DNA from: Anoplopoma fimbria
Taxonomy: Eukaryota > Chordata > Actinopteri > Perciformes > Anoplopomatidae
NCBI RefSeq assembly: GCF_027596085.1
Contig: NC_072467.1
Location: 4,728,361-4,792,360 of the forward strand
Direction: 5' to 3'
DNA: 64,000 bases
The translations under genes and the position numbers were made by a program. Position 1 is the stretch's first letter, and every line of letters starts with the position of its first letter. Of this stretch, positions 61,773 to 64,000 are shown piece by piece. The notes beneath the pieces are model-generated. The model was not told the DNA's origin and searched no databases. It was given only the letters and a program-made list of their open reading frames with translations.

Positions 61773-62431
61773 CTTGTACCTTCAGTTTAACTTATGCCAA
61801 GGCTGTCAGGCAAGTTTTATCACAGTCCTATATGGTAATTTTGGCAGCTACTCAATTATGGGTTCGGGCATGACAACATCTTGTATTTCAATGGCTTTCA
61901 ACCACATCTGCATCTTTTTGGGGTCTGAGAAAATTCCGAATTTAAACAGAATCTGGGTGAGCAAGACCTGTTGTATACAATCAGAGTTTTCACCAAGCTT
62001 TTAAGTGAAAATATCTCAGATTTAGGTGGAGGACACTCAGCAACGTCTTATTAGACTTGTCCCTGTGAACTACTGGGAAAACGGATGCATCTGTAATGCC
62101 GTTAATAGTCACAAGCATTCTGTCCCAGAAAATGTTTATGAGTACACTCATGAGTTCCAAACTATTGTTGCAGGAAATGTTAAACAGTAAAAAAAAATAA
62201 CTTGTGAGTACCAGTAATAAAAGAACACATTTTTCAAAGAGTGATGTGGGAAACAAATTTGTCAAGAGTTTCAGTAGTGTAAGTTTTATTACAAATGGAA
62301 TATGGCAGTTCTTAACTCTTTCTATCTCTGTTGACATGCTGAATCAATGCAGATTCAGTTTAATGTGCATGTTTGAATTTTCAGTAGATAATTAAACCAA
62401 TCAATGTGTCCCTGTACTATCTTTGTAAGAA

Positions 62432-62437
62432 AATAAA
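62432..62437 (+). promoter_or_regulatory. Polyadenylation signal of prpf18
   Basis: AATAAA is about 660 bases after the prpf18 stop codon. Confidence 0.6.
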
Positions 62438-62439
62438 GT

Positions 62440-63552
<1,113 letters not shown>

Positions 63553-64000
63553 CTGGTATCCTTCAGACCAGTGCTATGCCAACAGAAAGGAAACACTTTA
63601 TTTTAGGTGGACATCCAAGATAATAAATAGGAGCTATATTTAGTTTCTAAAACATAATAAAAAAGATTTACTCTGAGCTCATTACAAGTTTGGTCAGGCC
63701 GGCCACGAGAAACTTACTGTGGTTTTGTGGTTCTTACGCAGATCTCAGACTGATAAGGAGGACATGTTTGGTTTAGAAAAGCACAGTAAGGAGCGGTCGG
63801 GCTGTGTATTAAAAAAATGGTTCCCTGAGAATTAAATGATTAAAATTACATTGCAATTTGGATACACTGCAGTTTTTGGAGGTTTGTGGTTGTAAGCAGC
63901 TGATGTGTTTCTGTGACATGTTCTGATCACTTTGAATGTATCCTTGCTTCGGCTATTTGAATCTCAAAAGATGATACTCTGATTCATGTTTACTCTCTTT
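63553..64000. other. Unannotated right edge
   Basis: Nothing recognised on either strand. Confidence 0.4.

Overview
This window is vertebrate nuclear DNA, most probably from a ray-finned (teleost, percomorph-type) fish. The genes are split into many short exons with GT-AG introns. Long CA/GT, TA and GATA microsatellites, Tc1/mariner elements with long inverted repeats, and a tRNA-derived SINE with a typical fish tail are present. The egg-envelope genes are of the fish choriogenin type: a Pro/Gln repeat plus trefoil plus ZP domain, and no C-terminal membrane anchor. An apparently intact pepsinogen C tail suggests a fish with a functional stomach.

Layout. The 3' part of pepsinogen C (pgc, +) lies at 0.2-2.5 kb. 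A lone first coding exon of the JNK scaffold gene mapk8ip2 (-) lies at 8.7 kb. A complete 8-exon zp3-type gene (-) is at 11.3-13.5 kb. A transposon cluster at 14.0-17.3 kb holds a MITE-like element and two decayed Tc1 copies. A complete 8-exon zpb/zp1-type gene (+) is at 18.5-21.3 kb. Choline kinase chkb (+, 11 coding exons) is at 22.5-28.7 kb. A divergent BTB-BACK-Kelch gene (+, 8 exons) is at 30.2-32.7 kb. Carnitine palmitoyltransferase cpt1b (+, 18 coding exons) is at 33.7-41.2 kb. Selenophosphate synthetase 1-like sephs1 (-, 9 coding exons) is at 42.4-45.8 kb with a probable upstream 5' exon near 47.6 kb. BEN-domain gene bend7 (-) is at 49.4-53.1 kb. Splicing factor prpf18 (+, 10 exons) is at 54.7-61.8 kb. 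The last 1.5 kb is intergenic, with a very long GT array.

Context. mapk8ip2-chkb-cpt1b corresponds to a cluster on human 22q13.33, and sephs1-bend7-prpf18 to human 10p13, so the window appears to span a junction of two conserved blocks between cpt1b and sephs1. The two egg-coat genes are divergent and have TATA boxes close to their start codons; their products should co-assemble in the chorion. chkb (phosphatidylcholine synthesis) and cpt1b (mitochondrial fatty-acid import) are neighbours in tetrapods too. I rebuilt exon structures by hand from reading frame, splice sites and remembered family sequences. All reading-frame phases of the complete genes close correctly, but no transcript evidence was available. 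I see no sign of a novel defence or mobile gene system here; the points worth a second look are structural and regulatory.
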